A stretch of 58,384 nt of DNA from Rodentibacter sp. Ppn85 (GCF_001999335.1 NZ_MLHS01000039.1:1-58384), one strand, 5' to 3'. Shown: positions 1 to 10,447, numbered from the stretch's first letter. A program made the numbers and translations. Notes: generated from the letters alone by a model not told the origin.

Positions 1-3000
1 ATTCAGTTTACGGTTATAACCCGCAAAACGCTCCGTCTCCGAGATGACCGCCTCACCAATACCTTGGAAACGGTTATGTTCGCTTTGTCCGAAACGTGAT
101 TGGGCGGTGGTTAAATGAATGTCTTTCCCCGCCGTAAGAGTGCTGTCTCCCTCACTCACAAATTGTGTGCCGGCTAAACGAATATCGCCTTGTTGTGCCG
201 TTACACTACCGTTTCCGCCAAAGGAAAGCGTACTCGACTGTTCTTGATAACGTTCCCCTTCGCCTAAACCTTCTCCGCTATAAGAGGTCGTCATGGATGT
301 TGCCGATTTCGATAAATCCAGTCCAACACCCCAATTTCGTTTACGATTGTCTTGGCTTTCTCGATTGACCGCCACATTTAAGTCGATGTTCTCTTTTGCC
401 CATAACGCCCCCTCTCCTTTTGCCGATAACAAGGCTCCCTGTGTGGTAATGTTGCCTGCTCCAGCCGTAATCGTTAAGTTGCCGCCTGCACTCAATTCAC
501 TCACTACCGCTTGCTGGCTTGTCGTTTGACTGTTGGCGGTTTCCTGTTGATGTTTTATATAAGGGCTAAACGGGCTGGTTAATTGGCGCCCGGTTTTATC
601 CACCGCTTCCGCTGTGGTGATGATTTTACCCACAATCCCGCTTGCCGAACCCTGTCCCGCCTGTTCGCCATAATTGGCTTTCGCCACTTTAACCGGGTTA
701 TACACCGCACTTACACCCACTCCGCTTGTCTTACGCGACGATTGATGTTGGCTGTATAGGCGGTTATACGCCGCCTCTAACGTCACATTGCCGCCTTGCA
801 CTAAAATATCTTTTCCCGCATCAGCCAATACGCCTTCGCCTTTTAAGGTCTGTTTGGCATACAGTTCGATATTGCCCGATTGCGAAACTAACACCGTACT
901 ATTTACCGTCGCGCTGTCATATTGCCCTTGACGGTTTTCTTTGCTGCGTTGATAGCCCAATGCCGCCACGCCGCCTGAGAAACTCGCGCCAAAACCGGAT
1001 TTTTTACGTTTCTCCCACTGGGTCGCAAAATGGCTGTTTTCCGCCACACCTAAGGTCAAATTATTGTCCGCCGATAACACCATATCCGATTGCGCCTGCA
1101 AGGTTGCCCCTTGTGCACGCACATCTTGACCGGCTACTAATGTGATACTTTCACCTTTAAGCTCACTGCCTTGTTGCTGTTCGCCTTTTGCCGCCGCAAA
1201 ACGGGTTTTACTTGATTTTGAAATGCCTGACCCGCTCTTGATATGGTGATATTCCTCAAGCTCATAGGCTTTTGCCACACTGTCTAACACTAACTCATTT
1301 TGTGCCAATGCCGTCAGCCTTTGTGCCGATTCAAGTAATGCTCCTTGCGAGTAAATATTGTTTGCCGCTAAGTGGACATTACCGCCCCCTTTAATTCGGC
1401 TGATTTCTACATCGTCTTTGCGTTCGTTACGATAATGGTTGCCACTACCCATTTTTTCATCAAAACCGACCGAAAGTGCGGTCAAATTGAGGTCAGTTTT
1501 AGCACTCACTTGGGTCTCACCTTTACCTTCGTTGATTATCGCTGCCCCTAATAGGTTAATTCGATTGGCACTCACGGCAAGTGTGCCGTTTTCGCCTTTA
1601 ACGTGTAACAACGCTTGGCGGTCAAGATGGGTTTGGCTACGTTGATAGTCGTTAAGATTGACTTCAGTGGTTTTGCTCGTGCTTTGATGCGCTAAATCAC
1701 CTTTGACGTTTAATAATAATGCTTCATCTGCCTCAAACACGCCTCCAATATTGTGCATATCGCCCGACACTTGCGCTGCAACCGTTCCGCCTGAAATGTT
1801 GCCGCTATTATGAACTGATTGGCTGTCTAACATCACTAACCGCCGTCCGGCAACCGTGCCTTGATTGACCAGCTCTTGGGTTTTAAGTTGAATATCATGA
1901 GCAGACAGTAAGGTGCCGTTGCCGGCGACATCCCCTTTTTTAACCACGGCATACACTTTCGGTACCAACACCTCCGCTTGACTGCCGTCATCCAGTCTGA
2001 CACGCTCTTTTTCCAGCCACACAATGTCTGTCGTCAATGCCGCGACTTGGGCGGCGGATAATTTCACGCCCGGCGTAAGATGAAAAGATTTCGCAAAGGT
2101 AATACCCGCATCCATTAAACCTTTATATTGGCTTTCAAAATCTTGATAGCCGCCTAAATATTGTCTGCCTGTCAGTAAATTGATTTGCTCTCGAACCAAA
2201 CGTTGCTCATAGTAACCGTCGCCTAAGCGTTTATGTACATTTTCGTGGTCGTGACGCAGCGCTTTATACATATAATCCGAACTCAGCCATTTTTTGTATT
2301 GGGCAAAATTCGGGTCGGTTTCGATAAGCACGTGGCTGTCCGCATTCGGGTTTATGCGGTATAGGCTTTGTGTTGGCAGGCGGGTATCAACCGGAATACT
2401 ACGTACTTCAATCCCTTTATCCTTATCAATAGTCGGAATCCGCTCCAAGGCTAATTCGGTGACCGACAGTTTGGTTTGGTTCGTGTTATTGTCAAAGTTG
2501 ACTTCATTCTGATCACGCTCGACATTGGTCAATGATGAGACATTCAGTTTGCCAATATCCGTACTATTGACACCGTTTTGTACCTCAGCAATCTCATTAC
2601 GGGATTTACCATTTTGATAGTGTTGATAAGTCGCCGGCTGTGTGTTTTCAAGCTGAACAAAAATGCCCATATCTTTGTGTTGTTCATCAACCCGTTTCAA
2701 TGCACCGCCTTGGGTATGTTTGCGCTGATGATAACGACGAAAACCTCCGCGCCATTTAGTATAGGTGTAATCTCGCCGTCCTTCTTCTATATTGCGTGTA
2801 ATGGCGTCTTCATCATCTAAATTTTTTAACGTACCGCTTCCCGCATTGCGAATGTCCGCCCCGCTAATGACCCAGCTTTTATCATTGAGAAAACGGTCGC
2901 TTTGGTAGGTAATATTTTCTCCGGCTAAAATTTGTGCCGGTAATGAGGCGGTAGTAATGTTTTCTTCCACGCGTTCACGGTTGACAAAAAGCTCCCAAAA

Positions 3001-6000
3001 ACGGTAAAACTCCTCGCCCAATAACGGCTTGTTATGTTTATCTATCGCATCGCCGAGTGCTTTTAAATTATCGCCGTATTTTGCCGTCCAAGCGATTAAC
3101 GGCAATAAGGTTTCATAATCCGCTTTATCTTGCACAGCTTTATTATAAGCAACTAAATCTCGCTTATATTTGCTTTTTGCCTGTCTATATGCGAAGAAAC
3201 CTGGATAATTCTCTTTTTTCGGCTCAACCGGTTTTGCCGGCACAACCGGCGCATAATCCGTTTGTGCATCTTGCTGCTCGTCTAACGCATTGATTTCTTC
3301 TTCGCTTAAATTCGACGGCGTCAATCTACTCACGCCCTCTTGTTTTTGACGATTCATCGCTTCTGCCATTGCCGGCGTAATCGTCGGCATATCTTCCGCC
3401 GGCGCAGTTAAATTAAAATATTGCCAAACCGGATTATCCTTGCCGTAAACGCTTTCCGGCATAACCCGACACTCGCCTTTGACACAGTCCGCCGTATTCG
3501 GTATGGCAAGCAATTGGTCTTTGGTTAATTGACTACTGTCGGTAATGACTTGCAAACGGCTTGGATCGTAGCTTCGCACATATTTCCACGCCCGACTGAA
3601 ATTAACGCGTCTTAAGCCTTTGGTATCAATATAAGGTAATTTACCGTTATTGTAAGGTGCGCTGCCTGTTGCTAAATAATCCGGCAAAATATAGGATTTG
3701 GATACCGAAACATTTGAGGTTTCTTGAATAGCAGATTGGTAATGGATATTAGTGTTAGCCACATCTTTGATATTTAATCCAATCCCTTTTCCCGCCTCAA
3801 TAATGCTACTGAAGTTTTTCAAACTCAAGGCTTGACCGACGGCATAGTGATTCTCGTCCAAACGATTACCAAAGAAGATACCGCCTTCACTATAAATGAG
3901 CGCGCCGCTTTTTCTGCTCGCCTCATAATTTTCGGTTAAGTTGGTAATATGTTGCGCCCCTATGTCTAATTGCTTCCTCGCTGCAATCGTTGCTGCATAA
4001 ACCTTACCGTCGTTACCTCGTTGATCTTTGTTTAATAGGCTATCCGCTTGTAACGCAACATAATCGCCGTAAATCCGCCCTGTGCCAATATTGTCGATTT
4101 GTTTAGCTCGAATCAGCGTAGTGGCGTTTTCCGTTTCATTAAAGCTATTAATCAAGCCTTCGTTATGTAATGTTGAAGCGGAAACCACTTGGGTTTGTGC
4201 CGCACTGATTCTTCCGCTTTGATGATTGGTTATTTTGTTAGCTTGAAGTTGCAGGCGATCATTCGCCGATAAGTGGTGTTGATTCACTAACTGCCCGGCA
4301 GTCGTTAATTTCAAACTGTGATAAGCATTGATATCTCGTTTGGTATGCACATCCGATTGAACATTAATATCAATATGTCCGGCTTCAATATGTCCGTCCT
4401 CGCTAAAAGCACGAGCGGTTAAATTCAATTGATTATTTGCCTGTAAAATGCCTTGCGTATTATTGACATCCAAACTATTCGGCGAGCCGCTAATATGCAA
4501 ATCGCCCCAGCTCAGTATTTCGCCTTGATGATTGTTTAATTGCGAATCAAGACGAAAATCCGCCCGGCTTAGGCTATAAATGCCGCCGTCTTGGTTATTG
4601 AGCTGATGACCGCTTACTGTCAACTCTCGGGCAATAATACCCTGTGTCGGATTATCTTGTTGCGCTTTCGTGGCTTGATTATCAATATTAGGCACGTTGA
4701 GGTGCAAATGTTGATGAGAAATGACTGCCGAACCCAATGCACCGACACGAGAGTTATTCAAACCGGGCGCGGTGATATCCGCATCGCCTACCGCCTGAAT
4801 AAATCCGGCTCGGTTATCAATATCTCCGGCGGATAATGCAAGCAAACCGCCACTGAGCAATTTGCCGTTACGGTTATCAAATGCCTCTCCCCGTGCATTA
4901 AGTTGAATCGCACCTTGCTCCGTCGTGATTCGACCTTGAGCATTATTCACCCCAAGTGCGGTCAAATTGAGAGATGTTTTTGTGTTGATCGTACCGTTAA
5001 GATTTTGTAATGCCTGCGTAATCTTAATCGTTGCCGTGCCTTGTGTCGCCGCAATCGTGCCGTTTTGATTATCAAGACGGTCGGCAAATAGCGTAACGGC
5101 GTTACTCGCTTTTATATCGCCCTGCTGATTATCAATACCTTGCGTCGTTGTTAAATGAAGCTGATCGGTCGCTAAAATTCGCCCTTCGCGATTGATCGTT
5201 TCCGTCGCACTCAGCCGACTATCAGCGCCGCTTAGTCGCCCTTGACTATTATCGATGGTTGTTGCCGCTTGAATTTGTTGGGTGGCTTTAGCGGTTACTA
5301 CGCCTTGTCGATTATCCAACCCGCGAATATTCAGAATCTGATTTCCACCTGCCGCAATATATCCCAATCGGTTATCTAATTGTTCAGCCCGAACGGATAA
5401 ATTATCCAAGCTAATAATGCCGAACGGCGTAGCAGATGCCGGATGGGTTTGACGATTATCAAGATTGCCTTGTAGCGCCAAATGAATCGCACCTTGGCTT
5501 TGAACCAATCCTTGCGTATTAATGAAGTCTTGAGCAGAGACAGAGGTATTCCCCCCTACACTGATTTTTCCCTGTTCGTTACGAATTCCGCCACGGTGCA
5601 TTTTCATCATCAAATCTCCGCGACTGACGATTTGCCCTTGTTGGTTATCCAGTTCGGCAGCAGTGATATTAATTAGTGTATTAGCCACCACATCACTTTG
5701 TTTGTTATTGATAAACGAACCGCCTATCGTTAAATCAACCTTACCGCCCTCAATTAAACTCTTCTCTTGGCTGGTTAAATCTTTTTCCGTCAATACTGTC
5801 AGAGCGTTATCAGCTTTGATTACGCCTTCGCTTTGAGTTAGCGAAGCGGCTTGAATGGTTGCCTGTTGTGCACGAATGATGCCTTGATGATTGGTCAGAT
5901 TACCGCTGTTCAACGTTAACGCCGTACCGCTTGATATAATGCCTTTATCATTATCGAGCTGACTTCCGGCAGTTTCAATATTGAGCTGTCCGTCGGCTTG

Positions 6001-8022
6001 AATATTCCCCTGAGCATTAGATAATGCCGCACTGTTAAGGGTTAAATCACCGCGTGTGAATAATTTACCTGCTTGGTTGTTGAATAAATGATTGTGTGTT
6101 TCAATACGGACACCTTGCTCGCCTTGAATTCTACCTTGTTGGTTATCTAATTGCCCGGTATAAAGAGAAAGGGTTTGGTTGGCAAATAATAATCCCGATG
6201 AAGAAAGAAATTGCCCCTGATGGGTATCAACTTCCAGTTTTCCCCCGGCAATTAATTTACCTTTTGTATTATCAACCCGTTTTGTATCAATAAAGAAATG
6301 TCCTTGTGTTGAAAATGTTCCGCCCGAATTATTAATAGATTGAGCGGACAGTTTAAAATCCTCAGTACCGGTTTGCACCCAAACGCCATTAGTATTGGTA
6401 AGTGCGGTCTGTTTTGTCCGAATTTTATTTGCCGTCAAATGACTATTCGACGTAGAAAGCGTTGTCGGTGTATCTAAAACAAGATTTTGTTGCGCCGTCA
6501 ACCATGCTTCATTTGCCTGAATATCGCCCTGCCGTGCTTGAACGTGAATGTCATAGGCTTGATTCCGGCTGTGGTCTAAATTGACTTCTGTGGCATTAAT
6601 ATTTAATTGCCCAGACGCGAAGTGCTTACCTTGTAAGGTCGCATTACCGCTAGCTTGAATTTGAATAGTTTTGCCTTGTGCCGATGAAGTTTCAAGGGTT
6701 CGGCTTTCATTTTCTTCCTGCGTGTGAGTTTGCATACCGGCGGCAATCAGTGCGGATTGCGCCGTATTTACCGTTGCTGCCTCATAGCGAATTGAACCTT
6801 TCGCTACCGTTTCGCCTTGTTGTCGAATGGTGCGTTTTGCCTGTTTTTGTACGTTTCCGCTACGTGCGATAACGGCGCCGTCCTGTTTAATGTCGGCGCC
6901 GCTTGAAAGGCGAATATCCTGTTGGCGGTTTTCAATCTTACCTGTGTTTTCAATACCGTTTGTACCGGTGAGCCGAACCTCTTTATTCGCATTTAACGTA
7001 CCGCTATTTACAATTCGACCTTGGCTGTCAATCTTAAGCGTTTCGGCATTCGCACCAATGTGCCCTGCATTGTGTACACCAACACCTTGTTCAGTACCAA
7101 TTAAATGGATCTTTCCTGCATACATTCCTCCCAATTGCCCCACATCAATAGCAACTTGCGGCTTAGATTCTTGAGCTGTCGCTTGATTTGTATGAATAAT
7201 TTGTAAATCTCCCGCTTTACCCGTACGCTTAACCGTATTTTTACCGATAACAACCCGCATTTCTTTTTTCGACCAAACGCCCGCATTAATTTGTGCTTCT
7301 CGAGCAATAATCTCCGTATAATCCACACGACTGTTATCTAAGCCCTTACCGGATACACTGACTTTGCCTTTTTCCACAACAAAACTTTCAAGATTACCAT
7401 GTTGGATTTGAGGCTTACCTGTCGTGAACGTAGTACGATCCGAATTAATGACCCCACAACCTTCACAATGAATACCTGACGGGTTCGCGATAATTACATC
7501 AGCTTTTTTACCTGCTACTTCAACATAACCTTTAAGTACAGAGGGATCGGATGAATTTACTTCATTTAAAATAACTTTCGCCTCGCCTCTGGCAAGATAA
7601 GGGTTGCCTTGTACCCATCCACCTTGCTGTGTTTGAACATTAGTTCGACTGTTGTTTAATATTGCGCCCTTGGTATCAACATCAAATTTACTGTATTTAT
7701 TATGAGATAACCCTTGCTCATTAGGCGTTTGAATATTTACCTGTGGTAAACCGTTTGCCGTTTGCAGCACGATTGGTTGTTGAGTTTTAGGTGCGGATTT
7801 ATCTGCTTGGATAATCAAATTAGCGGATACCGTGCTAGAAAACGAAACAAATCCTAGCGCACAGAAAAGACCGAAAGTAAGCGGTTGAATTTTCGCAAAC
7901 AATTGAGGAAAACCGGATGCTGCCCGCTCGGTTGATTTTCCTTCTGTTTTTGCTAATTCCGAGGTAACGACCAAACACTGTAAAGTTTTACTAAAAATGA
8001 CACGGAAACAATTTTTATTCAT
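1..8022 (-). CDS. CdiA/FhaB-family two-partner secretion exoprotein (C-terminus beyond window)
   Basis: One reading frame is open on the minus strand from an ATG at 8022 to base 1, giving at least 2674 residues; the end is cut by the window edge. The start has a good ribosome site (AAAGGA). The N-terminus is an extended signal peptide (residues 1-67, beginning MNKNCFRVIF with SELAK near 21-25), as in TpsA proteins. A TPS secretion domain follows, with variant motifs NPYL (140-143), NPSGI (180-184) and CEGCG (186-190). Degenerate repeats of about 20 residues with a DN-QG-I pattern (about 550-1430) form a filamentous stalk. A non-repetitive block (about 1440-2020) resembles the receptor-binding and Tyr/Pro regions of CdiA. 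A second repeat block then runs to the edge. It is exported by the transporter encoded just upstream. CdiA, LspA and PfhB-type adhesins are all possible; the unseen C-terminus decides. Confidence 0.9.
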   Translation of the reverse strand, partial: MNKNCFRVIFSKTLQCLVVTSELAKTEGKSTERAASGFPQLFAKIQPLTFGLFCALGFVSFSSTVSANLIIQADKSAPKTQQPIVLQTANGLPQVNIQTPNEQGLSHNKYSKFDVDTKGAILNNSRTNVQTQQGGWVQGNPYLARGEAKVILNEVNSSDPSVLKGYVEVAGKKADVIIANPSGIHCEGCGVINSDRTTFTTGKPQIQHGNLESFVVEKGKVSVSGKGLDNSRVDYTEIIAREAQINAGVWSKKEMRVVIGKNTVKRTGKAGDLQIIHTNQATAQESKPQVAIDVGQLGGMYAGKIHLIGTEQGVGVHNAGHIGANAETLKIDSQGRIVNSGTLNANKEVRLTGTNGIENTGKIENRQQDIRLSSGADIKQDGAVIARSGNVQKQAKRTIRQQGETVAKGSIRYEAATVNTAQSALIAAGMQTHTQEENESRTLETSSAQGKTIQIQASGNATLQGKHFASGQLNINATEVNLDHSRNQAYDIHVQARQGDIQANEAWLTAQQNLVLDTPTTLSTSNSHLTANKIRTKQTALTNTNGVWVQTGTEDFKLSAQSINNSGGTFSTQGHFFIDTKRVDNTKGKLIAGGKLEVDTHQGQFLSSSGLLFANQTLSLYTGQLDNQQGRIQGEQGVRIETHNHLFNNQAGKLFTRGDLTLNSAALSNAQGNIQADGQLNIETAGSQLDNDKGIISSGTALTLNSGNLTNHQGIIRAQQATIQAASLTQSEGVIKADNALTVLTEKDLTSQEKSLIEGGKVDLTIGGSFINNKQSDVVANTLINITAAELDNQQGQIVSRGDLMMKMHRGGIRNEQGKISVGGNTSVSAQDFINTQGLVQSQGAIHLALQGNLDNRQTHPASATPFGIISLDNLSVRAEQLDNRLGYIAAGGNQILNIRGLDNRQGVVTAKATQQIQAATTIDNSQGRLSGADSRLSATETINREGRILATDQLHLTTTQGIDNQQGDIKASNAVTLFADRLDNQNGTIAATQGTATIKITQALQNLNGTINTKTSLNLTALGVNNAQGRITTEQGAIQLNARGEAFDNRNGKLLSGGLLALSAGDIDNRAGFIQAVGDADITAPGLNNSRVGALGSAVISHQHLHLNVPNIDNQATKAQQDNPTQGIIARELTVSGHQLNNQDGGIYSLSRADFRLDSQLNNHQGEILSWGDLHISGSPNSLDVNNTQGILQANNQLNLTARAFSEDGHIEAGHIDINVQSDVHTKRDINAYHSLKLTTAGQLVNQHHLSANDRLQLQANKITNHQSGRISAAQTQVVSASTLHNEGLINSFNETENATTLIRAKQIDNIGTGRIYGDYVALQADSLLNKDQRGNDGKVYAATIAARKQLDIGAQHITNLTENYEASRKSGALIYSEGGIFFGNRLDENHYAVGQALSLKNFSSIIEAGKGIGLNIKDVANTNIHYQSAIQETSNVSVSKSYILPDYLATGSAPYNNGKLPYIDTKGLRRVNFSRAWKYVRSYDPSRLQVITDSSQLTKDQLLAIPNTADCVKGECRVMPESVYGKDNPVWQYFNLTAPAEDMPTITPAMAEAMNRQKQEGVSRLTPSNLSEEEINALDEQQDAQTDYAPVVPAKPVEPKKENYPGFFAYRQAKSKYKRDLVAYNKAVQDKADYETLLPLIAWTAKYGDNLKALGDAIDKHNKPLLGEEFYRFWELFVNRERVEENITTASLPAQILAGENITYQSDRFLNDKSWVISGADIRNAGSGTLKNLDDEDAITRNIEEGRRDYTYTKWRGGFRRYHQRKHTQGGALKRVDEQHKDMGIFVQLENTQPATYQHYQNGKSRNEIAEVQNGVNSTDIGKLNVSSLTNVERDQNEVNFDNNTNQTKLSVTELALERIPTIDKDKGIEVRSIPVDTRLPTQSLYRINPNADSHVLIETDPNFAQYKKWLSSDYMYKALRHDHENVHKRLGDGYYEQRLVREQINLLTGRQYLGGYQDFESQYKGLMDAGITFAKSFHLTPGVKLSAAQVAALTTDIVWLEKERVRLDDGSQAEVLVPKVYAVVKKGDVAGNGTLLSAHDIQLKTQELVNQGTVAGRRLVMLDSQSVHNSGNISGGTVAAQVSGDMHNIGGVFEADEALLLNVKGDLAHQSTSKTTEVNLNDYQRSQTHLDRQALLHVKGENGTLAVSANRINLLGAAIINEGKGETQVSAKTDLNLTALSVGFDEKMGSGNHYRNERKDDVEISRIKGGGNVHLAANNIYSQGALLESAQRLTALAQNELVLDSVAKAYELEEYHHIKSGSGISKSSKTRFAAAKGEQQQGSELKGESITLVAGQDVRAQGATLQAQSDMVLSADNNLTLGVAENSHFATQWEKRKKSGFGASFSGGVAALGYQRSKENRQGQYDSATVNSTVLVSQSGNIELYAKQTLKGEGVLADAGKDILVQGGNVTLEAAYNRLYSQHQSSRKTSGVGVSAVYNPVKVAKANYGEQAGQGSASGIVGKIITTAEAVDKTGRQLTSPFSPYIKHQQETANSQTTSQQAVVSELSAGGNLTITAGAGNITTQGALLSAKGEGALWAKENIDLNVAVNRESQDNRKRNWGVGLDLSKSATSMTTSYSGEGLGEGERYQEQSSTLSFGGNGSVTAQQGDIRLAGTQFVSEGDSTLTAGKDIHLTTAQSRFGQSEHNRFQGIGEAVISETERFAGYNRKLN

Positions 8023-8059
8023 TTTAATTATCCTTTAACTTTTTTAATAATACGTTTAA

Positions 8060-9814
8060 TTAGAAACTATAACCTACGCTAAAACCGGCAACGGTATTTG
8101 ATGTTTTAAAACCTGTTGGTTTACTTATTGGTTTTCCGACAAAAACATCATAATAAAAACCTCGCCATCCCCCTTTTAACCCTATCGCACTCCCAATAAG
8201 ATGATGACCTAACTGAGATTGGGTTGCCCATCCCATAACGCGTCCTCCGTCAAGAGCAAAATAAAGTTGCTGCCCCTTACCATTCACATTCCAAGCTAAT
8301 TCATTACGCCATAACCAGCCTCGCTCACCAGCAAGCGTAAGTTCACCGTCAAAACCTCTTACGGTATAACGCCCGCCGATACTAAAGCGATCTTGAGCAA
8401 TTAAAGGGGTTTTATTCCATTGAGCACTCCAAGCGGTTTGATATTGCCAGTATTGTTTACCCAACATAAACGGTTGAGTAAAATTAATGGAGGCAAAAAT
8501 AATTTCCGGGCGAGAAGTTCCTTCTCCCCAAAGTTCTTCCGGAGCCGATAATGCCCCTCTTGCGCCGGTTCCCCGTTTATAACTACCGGATAATTCAAGA
8601 GCGGCATCACCAATATATTCTTTATGAGAAAATCCGGCCTCCCAGCCCGCCATACGACGCTTTTGCACTCCGATCTCTGAACCGTCCACATAGTTACTAG
8701 ACTGACGAGACCAAAAACCGCCGAAAGCGGATGTTTTACGTTTACTATCTCGATAAACTAAATAAGATAGCGTAGCCTTTGTAGTATTACTTTTTCCCGA
8801 ATAGAGATAGTTATTATTGAAAGCGCCAAAAACTTCTTGACGATAACGATTGTAGGTTTGTGAAGCCGATAACGTCCAATAGCCGAAAGGGATGGAATAA
8901 TAAAAGGTTAAATTTTTACTGGCACGGTTACCTTTTTCATCATTGTGAGTTTTTAAACTGTGTGTAAAAGAAGTATAAAAAAGATCGTTAGCAGAAAACA
9001 TATTATCAAGAGATAAGGTTCCGCTTGCTTGATATTGCCCCGTTGACTTCGAACCCGAATCATCCAAACTTAAATTCACTCGGAAAGGCAATGCTTGTTG
9101 ATAACTAATTTTAATGTCACTAACACCTACCTCGTTCTCACTTGGCAATAACTCAATATTCGCCTCTACTGTTGGCGCACGTTTAAGATTTTCAAGCGAC
9201 TGTTCTATATCTCTTATATTCAAAAGATCACCTTTTGAAAAGGTGAATCCTGTTAAAGCATGTAAATGGCTAAAACGTGGAACATTGCCTCTATCCTCAA
9301 CGATGGTATTCCCTACTTTGCCGGGAATAACCGTTAACACTAAGGAACCACTTTTCAGATCTTGCTCTTGTATCACAACACGTGTGGTCACGTATCCTTT
9401 TTCAATAATTCGATTTTGAATTTGTTTCATCAAAATCCCTATTCCTTCTCCGCCAAAACAATGCGGTAGAGTAAGTGTTAAATCGTTGTAAGCTTGATTT
9501 AATGCCCATTGGAATTGGCTTTCAGAAGAGGAGTGTTTGGCTGAATAATCAACCAACGTGATATGATGAATAGGGTAACAAGGCGTTTCTTTGTCAGATA
9601 AGGTTAAGCTTTTGTGATCTGTCGTCTCTAAACGAACATCAGGCTTAGATTGCAGGATTTTCTCTTGTGCCTGTTGATTTTGTTGTTGACGTTGCTGCTG
9701 AAGTGCATCCATTTGGTTTAAACGGGAAAAATTTTCCGGTTTATTAGCAAAAGCAAATAATGGCATGGTCGAAAATAATGTAATGGTATAGAGTTTATTA
9801 AATACTGTTTTCAT
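8060..9814 (-). CDS. Two-partner secretion outer-membrane transporter (CdiB/FhaC/ShlB family)
   Basis: This 584-residue protein is the Omp85-superfamily pore that exports the large exoprotein encoded 37 bases downstream in the same operon. A signal peptide spans residues 1-23 (ending AFA). A Gln-rich linker (about 38-55) leads to a POTRA region (about 78-155) that contains two cysteines, and then to a C-terminal beta-barrel ending in an aromatic residue (YSF), as outer-membrane proteins do. The family's VRGF motif on the loop that enters the barrel is at 485-488. Length is normal for the family (about 550-590). A likely promoter lies at 9848-9876. The call as a TpsB protein is secure; the choice between CdiB and an adhesin transporter depends on the partner. 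Confidence 0.95.
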   Translation of the reverse strand: MKTVFNKLYTITLFSTMPLFAFANKPENFSRLNQMDALQQQRQQQNQQAQEKILQSKPDVRLETTDHKSLTLSDKETPCYPIHHITLVDYSAKHSSSESQFQWALNQAYNDLTLTLPHCFGGEGIGILMKQIQNRIIEKGYVTTRVVIQEQDLKSGSLVLTVIPGKVGNTIVEDRGNVPRFSHLHALTGFTFSKGDLLNIRDIEQSLENLKRAPTVEANIELLPSENEVGVSDIKISYQQALPFRVNLSLDDSGSKSTGQYQASGTLSLDNMFSANDLFYTSFTHSLKTHNDEKGNRASKNLTFYYSIPFGYWTLSASQTYNRYRQEVFGAFNNNYLYSGKSNTTKATLSYLVYRDSKRKTSAFGGFWSRQSSNYVDGSEIGVQKRRMAGWEAGFSHKEYIGDAALELSGSYKRGTGARGALSAPEELWGEGTSRPEIIFASINFTQPFMLGKQYWQYQTAWSAQWNKTPLIAQDRFSIGGRYTVRGFDGELTLAGERGWLWRNELAWNVNGKGQQLYFALDGGRVMGWATQSQLGHHLIGSAIGLKGGWRGFYYDVFVGKPISKPTGFKTSNTVAGFSVGYSF

Positions 9815-9847
9815 ACTTTAAACTAAATGATTGAATTTATGCGCTTG

Positions 9848-9876
9848 ATTATAAAATACACTATAATCTTTGTTAA
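9848..9876 (-). promoter_or_regulatory. Probable sigma-70 promoter of the two-partner secretion operon
   Basis: Read on the minus strand, TTAACA and a perfect TATAAT are separated by 17 bases, about 35 bases upstream of the transporter start codon. No other good promoter stands between the transporter and the exoprotein, so both are probably transcribed from here. Confidence 0.5.
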
Positions 9877-9893
9877 TATTCATACAAAATAAA

Positions 9894-10076
9894 TTAAACT
9901 CGTACAGCAATATCCTCATGTCCCTTAGCCTTCTTTGTACTGTAAAAAATATCTAAATACATATAAGCCTTTTGGCCTTTCCAGATAAGACCTTTCTCTT
10001 TGGAAAAAGCTACTTTTATTACATTACTGGAGAAAAATATGATATTTAAAGAGACTGGATATGAGTAGTTTTTAGC
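9894..10076 (-). pseudogene. Startless 60-codon open stretch, possible gene remnant
   Basis: In the 557-bp gap between the secretion operon and the tRNA genes, the minus strand has a stop-to-stop open frame of 60 codons. Its composition is protein-like (for example SKEKGLIWKGQKAYMYLDIF), but it has no credible start codon or ribosome site. I do not recognise it. It may be the tail of a decayed gene, or chance in AT-rich DNA. Confidence 0.25.
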
Positions 10077-10091
10077 TCACAAAATTAACTC

Positions 10092-10296
10092 GAAAGTCGT
10101 GCTGAATTAGAAGCAGGAAAAAGGAATTCCTTTGGAACAGGATAAAGTATATGCGCAATCTACAATTAAAAACGTATTGGAGAGTTACCTGAACGAGAGC
10201 ATTCTTCAACGCGGTGCCCTAAAAGTAATTCTTTCGCTAAGAACTGTTAATGATAAGTGTAAAACGCACTACTATTCGCAGTATTTGTACTTTTAG
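10092..10296 (+). pseudogene. Frameshifted short gene remnant, loosely antitoxin-like
   Basis: On the plus strand the frame at 10098 reads RAELEAGK. After a run of five A bases (10117-10121) the sense continues one frame over as GIPLEQDKVYAQSTIKNVLE and stays open to a TAG at 10294. Removing one A would join the two parts. The style (an ELEAGKGIPLEQ stretch) recalls C-terminal regions of small antitoxins, but this is an impression only. No start codon is visible. It could be decayed or chance. Confidence 0.25.
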
Positions 10297-10371
10297 TAGA
10301 GCCGCCTTTAGTACATAACTATCAATGACAGAAATACTAGGATTTTACAATTGAATTTAGAAATAAATAGT

Positions 10372-10447
10372 TGGTGGGTCGTGAAGGATTCGAACCTTCG
10401 ACCAACGGATTAAAAGTCCGCTGCTCTACCGACTGAGCTAACGACCC
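10372..10447 (-). tRNA. tRNA-Lys (UUU)
   Basis: A 76-base cloverleaf on the minus strand begins GGGTCGTTAGC and ends with an encoded CCA. The anticodon loop CTTTTAA gives UUU. It is the last gene of a four-tRNA operon; its 3' end faces the two-partner secretion locus. Confidence 0.97.

Noticed and set aside
165-7328. Many short open frames on the plus strand and some on the minus strand
   Set aside because: They overlap one uninterrupted minus-strand frame with recognisable exoprotein domains and are shadows of it.
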